From Naumannella halotolerans (GTDB lineage Bacteria; Actinomycetota; Actinomycetes; Propionibacteriales; Propionibacteriaceae), in contig NZ_SOAW01000002.1 of assembly GCF_004364645.1 (NCBI RefSeq), forward strand, positions 248,001 to 312,000: a DNA stretch of 64,000 nucleotides. The letters run 5' to 3'. The stretch's first letter is position 1. Each line of letters starts with the position of its first letter. This document shows, piece by piece, positions 36,595 to 44,711 of this stretch. A program made the translations under genes and the position numbers. The notes beneath the pieces are model-generated. The model had not been told where the DNA came from. It saw nothing but the letters and a program-made list of their open reading frames with translations, and searched no databases.

Positions 36595-38418
36595 GTGAAC
36601 ACTGAGCATTCCGAATCCTCGGCCAGCACGTTCGCCGAACTCGGGCTCGGTGAATCTGTCCTCCAAGCACTCTCCGATGTGGGGTACGAGACCCCCTCGG
36701 CGATCCAGGCCCGGACCATCCCACCGCTGCTCGAAGGCCGCGATGTGGTCGGCCTGGCGCAGACCGGTACGGGCAAGACCGCGGCCTTCGCGCTGCCGCT
36801 GCTGGACCGGATCGACCCCAAGGCCAAGGGCGTGCAGGCACTCGTCCTGGCACCCACCCGCGAGCTCGCGCTGCAGGTCTCCGAGGCCTTCGAGTCCTAC
36901 GCCGGACACAGCCGCGGGATCAAGCTGCTGGCCGTCTACGGCGGTCAGGGGTACGGGGTGCAGCTCTCGGCACTGCGCCGCGGAGTGCAGGTTGTGGTCG
37001 GTACGCCCGGCCGGGTGATGGACCACCTCGACCGCGGCACCCTGGACCTGTCGAACCTGCGGCACCTGGTGCTGGACGAGGCCGACGAGATGCTGAACAT
37101 GGGCTTCGCCGAGGATGTGGAGAAGATCCTCGCCGACACCCCGAGCGACAAGCAGGTGGCGCTGTTCTCGGCCACCATGCCGCGGCAGATCCGCAAACTC
37201 GCCGAGTCCTATCTGCACGACCCGGTGGAGATCACCGTCGAGTCGAAGACCAAGACCGCCGACAACATCGCCCAGCGCTACCTGGTCGTCAGCTTCCCGC
37301 AGAAGGTGGATGCGCTGACCCGGATCCTGGAGGTGGAGAACTTCGACGGCGCGATCGTCTTCGTCCGGACCAAGCACCAGACCGAGGAGGTCGCCGAGCG
37401 GCTTCGGGTCCGCGGCTTCTCCGCCGAGGCGATCAACGGCGATGTCGCCCAGGCGCAGCGGGAACGGACGGTCAACCGGTTCAAGCGTGGTGATCTCGAC
37501 CTGTTGATCGCCACCGATGTGGCCGCACGTGGTCTGGACGTGGACCGGATCAGCCATGTGATCAACTTCGACATCCCGACCGACCCGGAGTCGTATGTGC
37601 ACCGGATCGGACGTACCGGCCGGGCCGGTCGTTCGGGCGATGCGATCTCCTTCGTCACGCCGCGGGAAACCTATCTGCTGCGGCAGATCGAGCGGGCCAC
37701 CAAGCAGCCGCTGACCGAGATGACGTTGCCGAATGTGGAGCAGGTCAACGAGACCCGGCTGACCCGTTTCGACGACAAGATCACCGCTGCGCTGTCCGAT
37801 CCGCAGGTGGAGACCTTCCGGGACGTGATCGATCATTACGTACGCCATCACGACGTACCGGTGACCGATGTCGCTGCGGCCCTGGCGGTCGCCATGCAAG
37901 GTGACGATCCGTTGTTGCTGAACGCCTCCGACGAGATCCAGGTGGTGCCGCCGAAGAAGGAGCGGGCGCCGCGCCAGCAGCGTGATCATGAACCCGATCC
38001 GCGGGGTGGTGCGCGTACCACCTACAAGATCAACGTGGGGCGTCGACACAAGGTCGAACCCCGGCAGATCGTCGGTGCGATCGCCAATGAGGGCGGTTTG
38101 AGCCACAAGGACTTCGGCCGGATCACCATCCGGATGGATCACTCGCTGGTGGAACTGCCGGCCGAGTTGCCGAAGGACGCCTGGGAGAAGCTTGCCCGGA
38201 CCCGGATCAGCGGCCGGCTGATCGAGATGCAGCGCGACTCCGGTGCCGGGCACGACGAGCGTCGCGGTGGCCGCAAGTCCTATCCCTCGCGCAGCGGTGG
38301 CCGTGACGGTGGACCGCCGCGGGCGAAGTACGGCTCGGTCAGCAAGAAGCGGGACAAGTACAACCGCGACGACCGGGGCCCGTCGGGCGGGAAGAAGCCG
38401 CGGCACAAGGGCTACTGA
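36595..38418 (+). CDS. deaD: DEAD-box ATP-dependent RNA helicase (DeaD/CsdA type)
   Basis: 607 residues from a GTG at 36595. All helicase motifs are present: Q motif FAELGLGESVLQALSDVGYE ... PSAIQ, Walker A AQTGTGKTAAF, PTRELA, TPGRVMDHL, DEADEML, SATMP, VFVRTKHQTEEVAERL and HRIGRTGRAGR. A C-terminal DbpA-type RNA-binding domain (YKINVGRRHKVEPRQIVGAI) and a basic Gly/Arg/Lys tail follow. It unwinds structured RNA in ribosome assembly and mRNA turnover, often under cold stress. Confidence 0.92.
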   Translation: MNTEHSESSASTFAELGLGESVLQALSDVGYETPSAIQARTIPPLLEGRDVVGLAQTGTGKTAAFALPLLDRIDPKAKGVQALVLAPTRELALQVSEAFESYAGHSRGIKLLAVYGGQGYGVQLSALRRGVQVVVGTPGRVMDHLDRGTLDLSNLRHLVLDEADEMLNMGFAEDVEKILADTPSDKQVALFSATMPRQIRKLAESYLHDPVEITVESKTKTADNIAQRYLVVSFPQKVDALTRILEVENFDGAIVFVRTKHQTEEVAERLRVRGFSAEAINGDVAQAQRERTVNRFKRGDLDLLIATDVAARGLDVDRISHVINFDIPTDPESYVHRIGRTGRAGRSGDAISFVTPRETYLLRQIERATKQPLTEMTLPNVEQVNETRLTRFDDKITAALSDPQVETFRDVIDHYVRHHDVPVTDVAAALAVAMQGDDPLLLNASDEIQVVPPKKERAPRQQRDHEPDPRGGARTTYKINVGRRHKVEPRQIVGAIANEGGLSHKDFGRITIRMDHSLVELPAELPKDAWEKLARTRISGRLIEMQRDSGAGHDERRGGRKSYPSRSGGRDGGPPRAKYGSVSKKRDKYNRDDRGPSGGKKPRHKGY

Positions 38419-38645
38419 TCGGTTGGGCTTCCCCGGCCCATCGATAGAACAGACTGTCAATTACCTGTCAGGCAGCTTCCTGCCACCCGTCTCGCCGGCC
38501 GTCGACTTGCCCGATCGCATACCGTCCCGGCAATGAATCCGAACCGACAAGCCTGTGGACAACCTGGCTGATCACTTCCCCGGGTCGCGCCGAACGCGTT
38601 CACTGACTGCATCGAGGTCGGACGAGTCGGTGCGAAGGGGCGCGC

Positions 38646-39347
38646 ATGAGTGTCGGGGAGCGGGTGAGGCAGGCCAAGCCCCGACGCGCGCCCGAGAACA
38701 CCGTCACGCCAGCGCCCCGAGCCACTGACGAACAGACGCTGCAGCCCGCCCCGGTGCGGACCCGCCGCAGCCCCCGGCTGATCGCCCTCGGCGTGCTCGC
38801 CGTCACCCTCGGCGGGTTGGGCGCCGCGGCGCTCTTCGACCGGGTGGCCGAGCAGGAACAGGTGGTCGTGGTCACCGGCGACCTGCCCCGTGGGGCGACG
38901 ATCGGCGTCGAGGACCTCGGCGTGACCGGGCTGGGCTCCACGGCGTCCATCTCCCACGTACCGGCCGCGGAACTGGACCAACTGATCGGACAGACCGCGC
39001 TGATCGATCTGGCCGGCGGTTCGGTGTTGCCGGCCGGGGCGATCGGCGCCCAGGACCTCGCACCAGGGGACAGCCGACTCGGGCTCCGGTTGCTGCCCGG
39101 ACGACTGCCGACCGGTCCGCTCACGCCCGGTGACCGGGTCTCGCTGATCCCGGTCCCGCCACCCAGCGGGGAGACCGAGGCAACCACCACGGGTGTGCCG
39201 ATCACCGCCGTCGTGGCCTCCGCACCGACGCTGGCACCGGACCAGTCGTCCTGGCTGGTCGACGTCGAGGTTCCCGAGCGGTACGCCGGACAGGTGGCCG
39301 AGCTGGCCGCCACCGATCGGGTGGCCCTGGTCAGGGAGGGCGGCTGA
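38646..39347 (+). CDS. SAF-domain protein of the pilus cluster (CpaB/RcpC-like)
   Basis: 233 residues. A cytosolic basic N-terminus and one membrane segment (LIALGVLAVTLGGLGAAALF, about 45-64) are followed by an SAF domain (VVVVTGDLPRGATIGVEDLG and PAGAIGAQDLAPGDSRLGL). CpaB/RcpC proteins line or stabilise the outer part of Flp pilus secretion systems; in Gram-positive bacteria the SAF protein faces the cell wall. It overlaps the CpaE-like gene by 1 base, forming the start of the cpa operon. The 227 bases upstream contain only a weak hairpin. Confidence 0.75.
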   Translation: MSVGERVRQAKPRRAPENTVTPAPRATDEQTLQPAPVRTRRSPRLIALGVLAVTLGGLGAAALFDRVAEQEQVVVVTGDLPRGATIGVEDLGVTGLGSTASISHVPAAELDQLIGQTALIDLAGGSVLPAGAIGAQDLAPGDSRLGLRLLPGRLPTGPLTPGDRVSLIPVPPPSGETEATTTGVPITAVVASAPTLAPDQSSWLVDVEVPERYAGQVAELAATDRVALVREGG

Positions 39348-40117
39348 TGGGTGTGATCATGCTGACCTCGGCGGCCGGTGCGCCCGGAGTGACCAGCACC
39401 GCGCTGGCACTGGCCCTGTTGTGGCCCGGCGACACCGTTCTGATCGATGCCGATGGCCACCCCAGCCAGGCCGTCCTGGCGGGATATCTGCAGGGAACCG
39501 ACGGCGCCGGCCGCGGGGTCACCGCGCTCGCCGGCAGCCAACGCGGACGCAGTGTCGAGCCGGTCGATCTGCTTTCCCACTGTCTGCCGCTGAGCACCGA
39601 CACCCAGCATCAGCGGCTGTTCCTGCCCGGGATGCCGCGCTCGGGGGCCGGGCAGCTGTTGGTGGGTGCCTTCGAGCTGATCCTGGAAACCTTGCACGCG
39701 GTCTCCGATGCCGGGATCCAGGTCGTGATCGACGCCGGCCGCTTCGGTGCCGATGGTCCGCCGGCAGGGTTGGTCGGTCTGACCTCGACCGTGATCGTGC
39801 TCACCCGGACCAGTCTGCGGGCGCTGGCGGCGCTGCGGCTGCATCTGCCGGTGATCAGCCAACGTGCCGGGTCGGCCGGCCTGGGACTGGTGCTGGTGGG
39901 CGAGGGCCAGCCCTACACCGCAGCCGAGATCAGCGGGCAGTTCGGCGTACCCGTCCTCGGAAGGCTGGTCGACGATCCGCCGGCGGCCGCGGTCCTCTCC
40001 GACGGGGCCGACGCACCCCGCGGTTTCACCCGCGGCCGGTACGCGCGATCGCTTCGCGATCTGGTCGACCGGCTGGTCGACGAGCGGCGTTCGCTCGAAC
40101 CGGAGGGTGCGCGATGA
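39347..40117 (+). CDS. cpaE: CpaE/MinD-like P-loop protein with degenerate Walker A
   Basis: 256 residues. The fold follows SIMIBI-class MinD/ParA: TSAAGAPGVTSTALALALLW at the P-loop, DTVLIDADGH, QVVIDAGRFG. However, the P-loop lysine of the canonical KGGVGKTT is replaced by Val (GAPGVTST), so normal ATP hydrolysis is doubtful. CpaE localises the pilus machinery. Its stop overlaps the start of cpaF (ATGA). Degenerate P-loops of this kind appear in actinobacterial Tad clusters, as far as I recall. Confidence 0.75.
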   Translation: MGVIMLTSAAGAPGVTSTALALALLWPGDTVLIDADGHPSQAVLAGYLQGTDGAGRGVTALAGSQRGRSVEPVDLLSHCLPLSTDTQHQRLFLPGMPRSGAGQLLVGAFELILETLHAVSDAGIQVVIDAGRFGADGPPAGLVGLTSTVIVLTRTSLRALAALRLHLPVISQRAGSAGLGLVLVGEGQPYTAAEISGQFGVPVLGRLVDDPPAAAVLSDGADAPRGFTRGRYARSLRDLVDRLVDERRSLEPEGAR

Positions 40118-41193
40118 ACCGACCCTTGCGCGAGGTCGCCCTGTTCCGCAGCGGGAACGACAGCCTGGCCGACCTGCCGACGGTGTTCGAACGCCACGAG
40201 ATCCCGGACGCCCCGTTCACCGTCGACTGGTCCCTGGTGGTCGAACTCCGCCGTCGCGCAGCCCGGGAGTTGGCGGACCGGGTGGACAACCTGAGTGCCC
40301 ATGGTGATCGGCCGATCTCGGCCGCGGACCGCCGGCGGCTCGGTGGCTCCGTGGTCCAGTCGGTCGTCCGTGAGCACGCCAATTCGCGGACCTTCAGCGG
40401 TGAGGAGTTGTGGACCGCAGCGGAGGAGGAGGCCTACATCGCCGCGGTCGGTGATGCGATGTTCGGCTACGGGCGGCTGCAGCCGTTGTTCGAGATCCCC
40501 GCCGCGGAGAACATCGAGATCAACGGACACGACAGCGTGACCGTGCAGTACGGCGACGGACGCCGGGTGCCGCATCCGCCGGTGGCCGACGACGATGCCG
40601 AGCTCGTCGACGCCATCCGGTTCCTCGGGGAACAGGCCTCCCCGAGCCGACCGTTCGACGACGCCCACCCGACGATGACCCTGGCCCTGGGGGACCGGTA
40701 CCGGCTGCATGCGATCGGCTTCGGGCTGTCGTACCGGCCCTCGATCACGATCCGCCAGCACATCCTCACCGAGGTCGGACTGGACGACCTGTCGGCGATG
40801 GGCATGATGCCCCCGGAGGTCGCCGAGTTCCTGCGGTTGGCGGTGCTGGCCAGGAAGTCGATCGTCATCAGCGGGGACCAGGGTGCGGGCAAGACGACCC
40901 TGCTCAGGGCGTTGATCGATGCGATCCCGCAGGGCGAACGGTTCGGCACGATCGAGACCGACTACGAACTGCTGACCCATCTGCAACCCGGCCGGAAGAA
41001 CGTGGTCGCACTGCAGGCGCGCAGCGGCATGGGGGAGCAGATCGACGGTCATCGGCTGGGAGAGGTCACCGTGGCCGACCTGTTGCCGGAGGCCCTGCGG
41101 CAGAACCTGTCCAGGATCATCGTCGGTGAGGTACGCGGGGCCGAAGCGGGTGCGATGTTCGAGGCGATGGCTGTTGGTACAGCTATCGGCTAG
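40114..41193 (+). pseudogene. cpaF: CpaF/TadA pilus ATPase, 5' part cut off by the prophage
   Basis: 359 codons. The type II/IV secretion ATPase part is recognisable up to about residue 354: IEINGHDSVTVQYGDGRRVP, ITIRQHILTEVGLDDLSAMG, Walker A ISGDQGAGKTTLLRALI, the Asp box IGTIETDYELL-like region and LSRIIVGEVRGAEAGAMFEA. After MAVGT the family sequence (normally followed by ...T(I/V)HA.S... and about 100 more residues) is replaced by AIG and a TAG. Thus the frame runs from host into phage DNA and stops 11 bases before the integrase ATG. The rest should lie beyond the right prophage end. Confidence 0.88.
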
Positions 41194-41204
41194 GGTCTAA
41201 CTTC
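41160..41204. other. Probable attL, left junction of host cpaF and prophage
   Basis: CpaF similarity ends within this stretch, and integrase begins at 41205. The sequence GCTGTTGGTACAGC here has 5-bp inverted arms around TGGT, a possible crossover region. The exact crossover cannot be fixed without attR or an empty site. Confidence 0.6.
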
Positions 41205-42596
41205 ATGAGCGTGTTGGCGGGCATCTACCTCCGGATAAGCCAAGACCGAACCGGCGACGCCGCCGGCGTCGGACGGCAAGAACAGATGTGCCGCGCCAAG
41301 GCCGCCGAGCTCGGTTGGACCATCGTCGACGTCTACTCCGACAACGACATCTCCGCCTACTCCGGCGTCACCCGCCCCGCCTACGAACGCATGCTCGACG
41401 ACCTCCGCACAGGCCGAATCAACGGCATCGCCGTCTACGACCTCGACCGGCTGTACCGGCGCCCGATCGAACTCGAGCACCTCATCGACCTCGCCGACAA
41501 ACACCGGGTCGCGCTCGCCTCCGTCGCCGGCGAAGTCGACCTGGCCACCGACTCCGGCCGCCTCTACGCCCGCATCAAGGGCGCGGTCGCGCGTGGCGAG
41601 TCCGAAGCGAAAGCACGCCGGCAGCGGGACGCGAACCGCTCCCGCGCCCTGCAGGGCGCGGTGCAGGCGTCGGTGCGGCCGTTCGGGTGGGAGCCCGGCG
41701 GCAAACACCTTCGCCCGGCCGAGGCAGACGCCCTCCGGGACGCCGCCCAGTGGATGATCGATGGCCTGAGCATGGCCGAGGTCGCCCGCCGCTGGAACGC
41801 CGCCGGCTGGCGCACCACCTTGAAGGGCAACGAGTACACGACCGACATCGTCAGGCAGGTGTTGACGAACCCGCGCCTCGTCGGCTGGCGCACGTACCAC
41901 GGCCAGGTTCTGTACGGCGACGACGGTGCCCCGATCCGCGGGCAGTGGGAACCGGTGCTCGATGAGGACACCTGGACCGCGTTGCAGGCGGTGCTGCAGG
42001 ATCCGTCGCGGAAGAAGACATGGGTGGCCGGGCCGAAACTGTTGCTGGCCGGGGTGGCTGTCTGCGGCGACTGTGGCGCGAACATCGCCTCCGGCGGGCT
42101 GCGGAACGGGCACCAGCGCCGATATCGGTGCGGGAAGATGCGCGGCCACGTCTACCGGCACGCCGCCCCAGTGGACGTGTTCGTGCGGGACACCCTGATC
42201 GCGCGTCTGTCCGAGCCCGGTGTGGGGGCGGGGTTGCAGCGGACCGAAGAGGTTGATGTGCCGGCGGTCCGGGCGGAGGCCGCGTCGTTGCGGCGGAAAC
42301 AGGATGCGCTGGCGGAGGCGTTCGCCGAGGGTCAGATCACGATGGAGCAGCTGCGCGCCGGGACGGGCCGGTTGAAGGAGAAGATCGTCAACCTCGAGGA
42401 ACGGTTGCGGGTGCGGCGCCGGTCGGCGGCATCGATCCGGCTGCTGACCGCCGACGACGTGGCGTCGGTGTGGGACGGAATGACGTTGGCGCAGCAGCGG
42501 ATAGTGCTCGGCGAACTGTGCACGGTTCGCATGTACGCGCCTGGCCAGGGGATCCGGCATGTGACCGACGAGCATGTGCAGATGGAGTGGCGCTGA
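41205..42596 (+). CDS. int: Large serine integrase
   Basis: 463 residues. The resolvase domain has AGIYLRISQDRTGDAAGVGR with the nucleophile Ser in YLRIS (Ser12), then SDNDISAYSG and YDLDRLYRRP. The recombinase domain runs about 150-265, followed by a zinc ribbon (CGDCG ... YRCGKMRGHVYR) and a coiled coil (SLRRKQDALAEAFAEGQIT ... KEKIVNLEERLRVRRR). These enzymes join attP and attB in one direction and need a directionality factor for excision. The ATG at 41205 is only 11 bases after the stop that closes the cpaF frame. The gene is convergent with the lysis module. Confidence 0.92.
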   Translation: MSVLAGIYLRISQDRTGDAAGVGRQEQMCRAKAAELGWTIVDVYSDNDISAYSGVTRPAYERMLDDLRTGRINGIAVYDLDRLYRRPIELEHLIDLADKHRVALASVAGEVDLATDSGRLYARIKGAVARGESEAKARRQRDANRSRALQGAVQASVRPFGWEPGGKHLRPAEADALRDAAQWMIDGLSMAEVARRWNAAGWRTTLKGNEYTTDIVRQVLTNPRLVGWRTYHGQVLYGDDGAPIRGQWEPVLDEDTWTALQAVLQDPSRKKTWVAGPKLLLAGVAVCGDCGANIASGGLRNGHQRRYRCGKMRGHVYRHAAPVDVFVRDTLIARLSEPGVGAGLQRTEEVDVPAVRAEAASLRRKQDALAEAFAEGQITMEQLRAGTGRLKEKIVNLEERLRVRRRSAASIRLLTADDVASVWDGMTLAQQRIVLGELCTVRMYAPGQGIRHVTDEHVQMEWR

Positions 42597-42628
42597 TCAG
42601 GCCGATCGGACCGGGAACGCAAAAGAGG

Positions 42629-42669
42629 GCCGCCCGCAGCAGCCCCGGGTAGGGGCCGCTACGGGCGGC
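42629..42669. terminator. Bidirectional terminator between int and the late operon
   Basis: GCCGCCCG (42629-42636) pairs with CGGGCGGC (42662-42669), and an inner CCCC/GGGG pairing extends the hairpin. It separates the convergent integrase and lysis genes. Confidence 0.7.
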
Positions 42670-42690
42670 AACAAGGATACAGAACGAGGG

Positions 42691-43206
42691 TCAGGGTGCC
42701 GGCAGGAGGCTCCCACGCGAGGTATCACCGATGATCGGATCAACCGGCTTGGCCTTCTCCTGCTGGGCCGTCCAAGCCTTCAACGCCTGCTGCCAGGTGA
42801 TGTAACCCGGTCGCGGGTAGTTGTCCGGCCCGTTGCGCGCCAGCCCGTCCCGGCCGTTGCGGTAGGCGGTGACCTGAGCCTTCGCTGACGGATGGGCGTG
42901 GGGGCAACCCGCCCACACTGAATGAGAGTGGAAGGGCAGCATCGACGGGCGCGGCCACGCAGCAAGCCCGCACTGCCGAAGGATCTTTGTCGCCTTGTCC
43001 GTGGCGAGTATGGGGCGGAAGTCTGCCACCCCTCCACCTCGGTGGGTCGACGCGCTCTGGGCGACAGCGGACGAATATGCCCCCTGGAACCACAGCCCTG
43101 CTAGATCTTGCTTGATGACCCCAGCTTGACGAAGCCGGTCTTCAATCATCGGAAACGTGGCGATCATGCATGAGCAGCATCGGACCCCATAGCGGTACTC
43201 CATCAC
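42691..43206 (-). CDS. Phage lysis protein with M15-like peptidase motif
   Basis: 171 residues. The core LWFQGAYSSAVAQSASTHRG, then GGVADF and FHSHSVWAG, has the THxGGxxxD and HxH arrangement of small zinc-dependent M15-type peptidases in actinophages. Ser/His/Asp spacing matches the peptidase motif in this phage's tape measure. The protein ends with DPIIGDTSRGSLLPAP, nearly the same tail as the phage amidase. Its ATG overlaps the stop of the HNH gene (ATGA). It may be a second endolysin that cuts peptide stems. ATG 43206 was used; internal ATGs at residues 14 and 20 are possible. Confidence 0.6.
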   Translation of the reverse strand: MMEYRYGVRCCSCMIATFPMIEDRLRQAGVIKQDLAGLWFQGAYSSAVAQSASTHRGGGVADFRPILATDKATKILRQCGLAAWPRPSMLPFHSHSVWAGCPHAHPSAKAQVTAYRNGRDGLARNGPDNYPRPGYITWQQALKAWTAQQEKAKPVDPIIGDTSRGSLLPAP

Positions 43207-43859
43207 TTCTCCTTGCGTCGTTTCTCATCGTGTCGGCGGCCTGCAATCCGACGACATGGCTTGCAGATCTTCCTGCCTTGGTATTCGTAGACGTTCTCGT
43301 CGGTGAGTTCATGGCCGTTGCTGCAATGCGTCTTAGGGGGGCGGAGTCTTGCAGCCGTTTTCCTCCGGTCACGCTCGCGCAGCTTGCGACACTCTCGGCA
43401 AACACGCATCGTCCACCCATGCTCATTGGTGACACGAGTGTTCTCAGGTGTGTACTCATGCCCCTGTGGGCAGTGGGTCTTGTTGACGTTGACATTGGTG
43501 CCATGTTGGCGTAAGTCGTGCATGTTGCTGGAGTGTGTGTCCCAGCGGAGGTTGGTGGCGCGGTTGTCAGCCTGCTTGCCATTATTGTGGCACGCTTCCA
43601 TCCCCTCGGGGCGCGGGCCGACAAACGCTTCTAATACCACGTGATGGATTCTGCGGGTGTCCCGCCCGCCATTGAACCCGAAAGTCTTGTACCCTTTCGG
43701 GGTCGTGGCCTGCTTAAGTGTTCGTCCTCGGATCAACCGTCTGGTGCCATATCGACTGTTGACATAGCGATCCAAAGATCGAATCCGGCCCTGATCGGAC
43801 ACTTCATAGTATCCCTCGTAGCCAACTACGGGACGCCATTGTTCTTGGGTAGGCTGCAT
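43203..43859 (-). CDS. HNH homing-type endonuclease with NUMOD4 motif
   Basis: 218 residues from the ATG at 43859 (MQPTQEQWRPVVGYEGYYEV). NUMOD4 (W.PV.GYEGYYEVSDQGRIR), the HNH core (RIHHVVLEAFVGPRPEGMEA, CHNNGKQADNRATNLRWDT) and two C-terminal Cys-rich zinc motifs (CPQGHEYTPENT and CSNGHELTDENVY with CxxC pairs) are clear. Free-standing HNH genes in phages cut DNA and often promote their own spread. It sits between holin and M15-like protein inside the lysis module. Confidence 0.88.
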   Translation of the reverse strand: MQPTQEQWRPVVGYEGYYEVSDQGRIRSLDRYVNSRYGTRRLIRGRTLKQATTPKGYKTFGFNGGRDTRRIHHVVLEAFVGPRPEGMEACHNNGKQADNRATNLRWDTHSSNMHDLRQHGTNVNVNKTHCPQGHEYTPENTRVTNEHGWTMRVCRECRKLRERDRRKTAARLRPPKTHCSNGHELTDENVYEYQGRKICKPCRRIAGRRHDEKRRKEK

Positions 43860-43949
43860 GTCAGCCCTCCTTGCTATCTCAAGTGAGCGGTTAGGCCCCG
43901 GCATGGTGTTCCACCACCTGCCGGGGCTGCTCCCATTATACGTACTGCA

Positions 43950-44363
43950 TCACTGTGCGGCGCGTTCACCGACAGGCTCGGCGTCGTCCAGGTGGCCGAA
44001 CGGGTCAGCAGCCAGTTCGGCGTCGTCGGCGTCCGGGTCGGCGTCGGGGTCGTCGTACTCGTCCGGGTCGAACGGTTCCGGCTCAACGGTGGCGGTGCCC
44101 GCGGCGGTCTGGTCGATCTTCTCCGCCTGCGCCTTGGTGACAGTGTTGCTGCCGGCGACCACACCGAGCGCGACGGTGAGGACCGGCACGACCTTCTCGG
44201 CGGCGAACGCGAGACCGGCCGGGGCGACCGCTCCGACGAACTCGTAATAGCCGACCCACAACAGCGCCACACCGGACAGGCCGGCGATGACGAAGTACAG
44301 GGTCTTACGGACAGCGGCGGGGATGCCGTTCAAGGCTTCGGTGAGCAGGGTTGCTGCGTTCAT
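43950..44363 (-). CDS. Phage holin-like protein with acidic tail
   Basis: 137 residues. Two membrane helices, TLYFVIAGLSGVALLWVGYY (about 21-40) and a second around VVPVLTVALGVVAGS (58-72), with a short loop. A long acidic C-terminal tail rich in Asp/Glu/Pro follows (FDPDEYDDPDADPDADDAEL). Size, topology and place next to the amidase fit a holin, which opens the membrane for the endolysin. A basic rather than acidic tail is more usual, so the tail is notable. Confidence 0.75.
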   Translation of the reverse strand: MNAATLLTEALNGIPAAVRKTLYFVIAGLSGVALLWVGYYEFVGAVAPAGLAFAAEKVVPVLTVALGVVAGSNTVTKAQAEKIDQTAAGTATVEPEPFDPDEYDDPDADPDADDAELAADPFGHLDDAEPVGERAAQ

Positions 44364-44366
44364 TGG

Positions 44367-44687
44367 TCAGGCTCCGATCTTGTTGTTGAGCTCGTCGAGC
44401 TTCTTGCTCAGGGCGGCGATGTCGTTGCGCACGTCGTTGCGGGACGAACGGATCAGGCGGGCCAACGGCCCATCGCTGTACTTGCCGGCCACACCGGGCC
44501 GGACCTCCTTGTAGACGACGTCGAGCTTCGCGTTGATCTGCTTCAGCAGCTTCACGAGCGGCCCGTCGCTGAACTTGCCCTTGACGCCGAAGCGGATGGT
44601 CTTCCAGATGGCGAGGGTGTCGCCGACGAGGTTCCAGAAGTTGGTCTGGTTCGTCTTCTTCTTGTCGACCGATGAGGTGATGGACAT
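44367..44687 (-). CDS. Phage protein with two GK(F/Y)SDGPL repeats
   Basis: 106 residues. Two internal repeats, VKGKFSDGPLVKLLKQINA and VAGKYSDGPLARLIRSSRN, about 36 residues apart, are followed by a coiled-coil end (DIAALSKKLDELNNKIGA). The N-terminal segment FWNLVGDTLAIWKTIRFG is amphipathic. No signal peptide or catalytic residue. It lies between holin and amidase genes, 3 bases from the holin start. A structural or lysis-timing role is possible but unproven. Confidence 0.6.
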   Translation of the reverse strand: MSITSSVDKKKTNQTNFWNLVGDTLAIWKTIRFGVKGKFSDGPLVKLLKQINAKLDVVYKEVRPGVAGKYSDGPLARLIRSSRNDVRNDIAALSKKLDELNNKIGA

Positions 44688-44711
44688 GGGCTTCTCCTTC
44701 GATTGCAGAGG

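Noticed and set aside
36436-38460. Long - strand open frame opposite the DEAD-box helicase gene
   Set aside because: All helicase motifs lie on the + strand; the antisense product has no recognisable domain.
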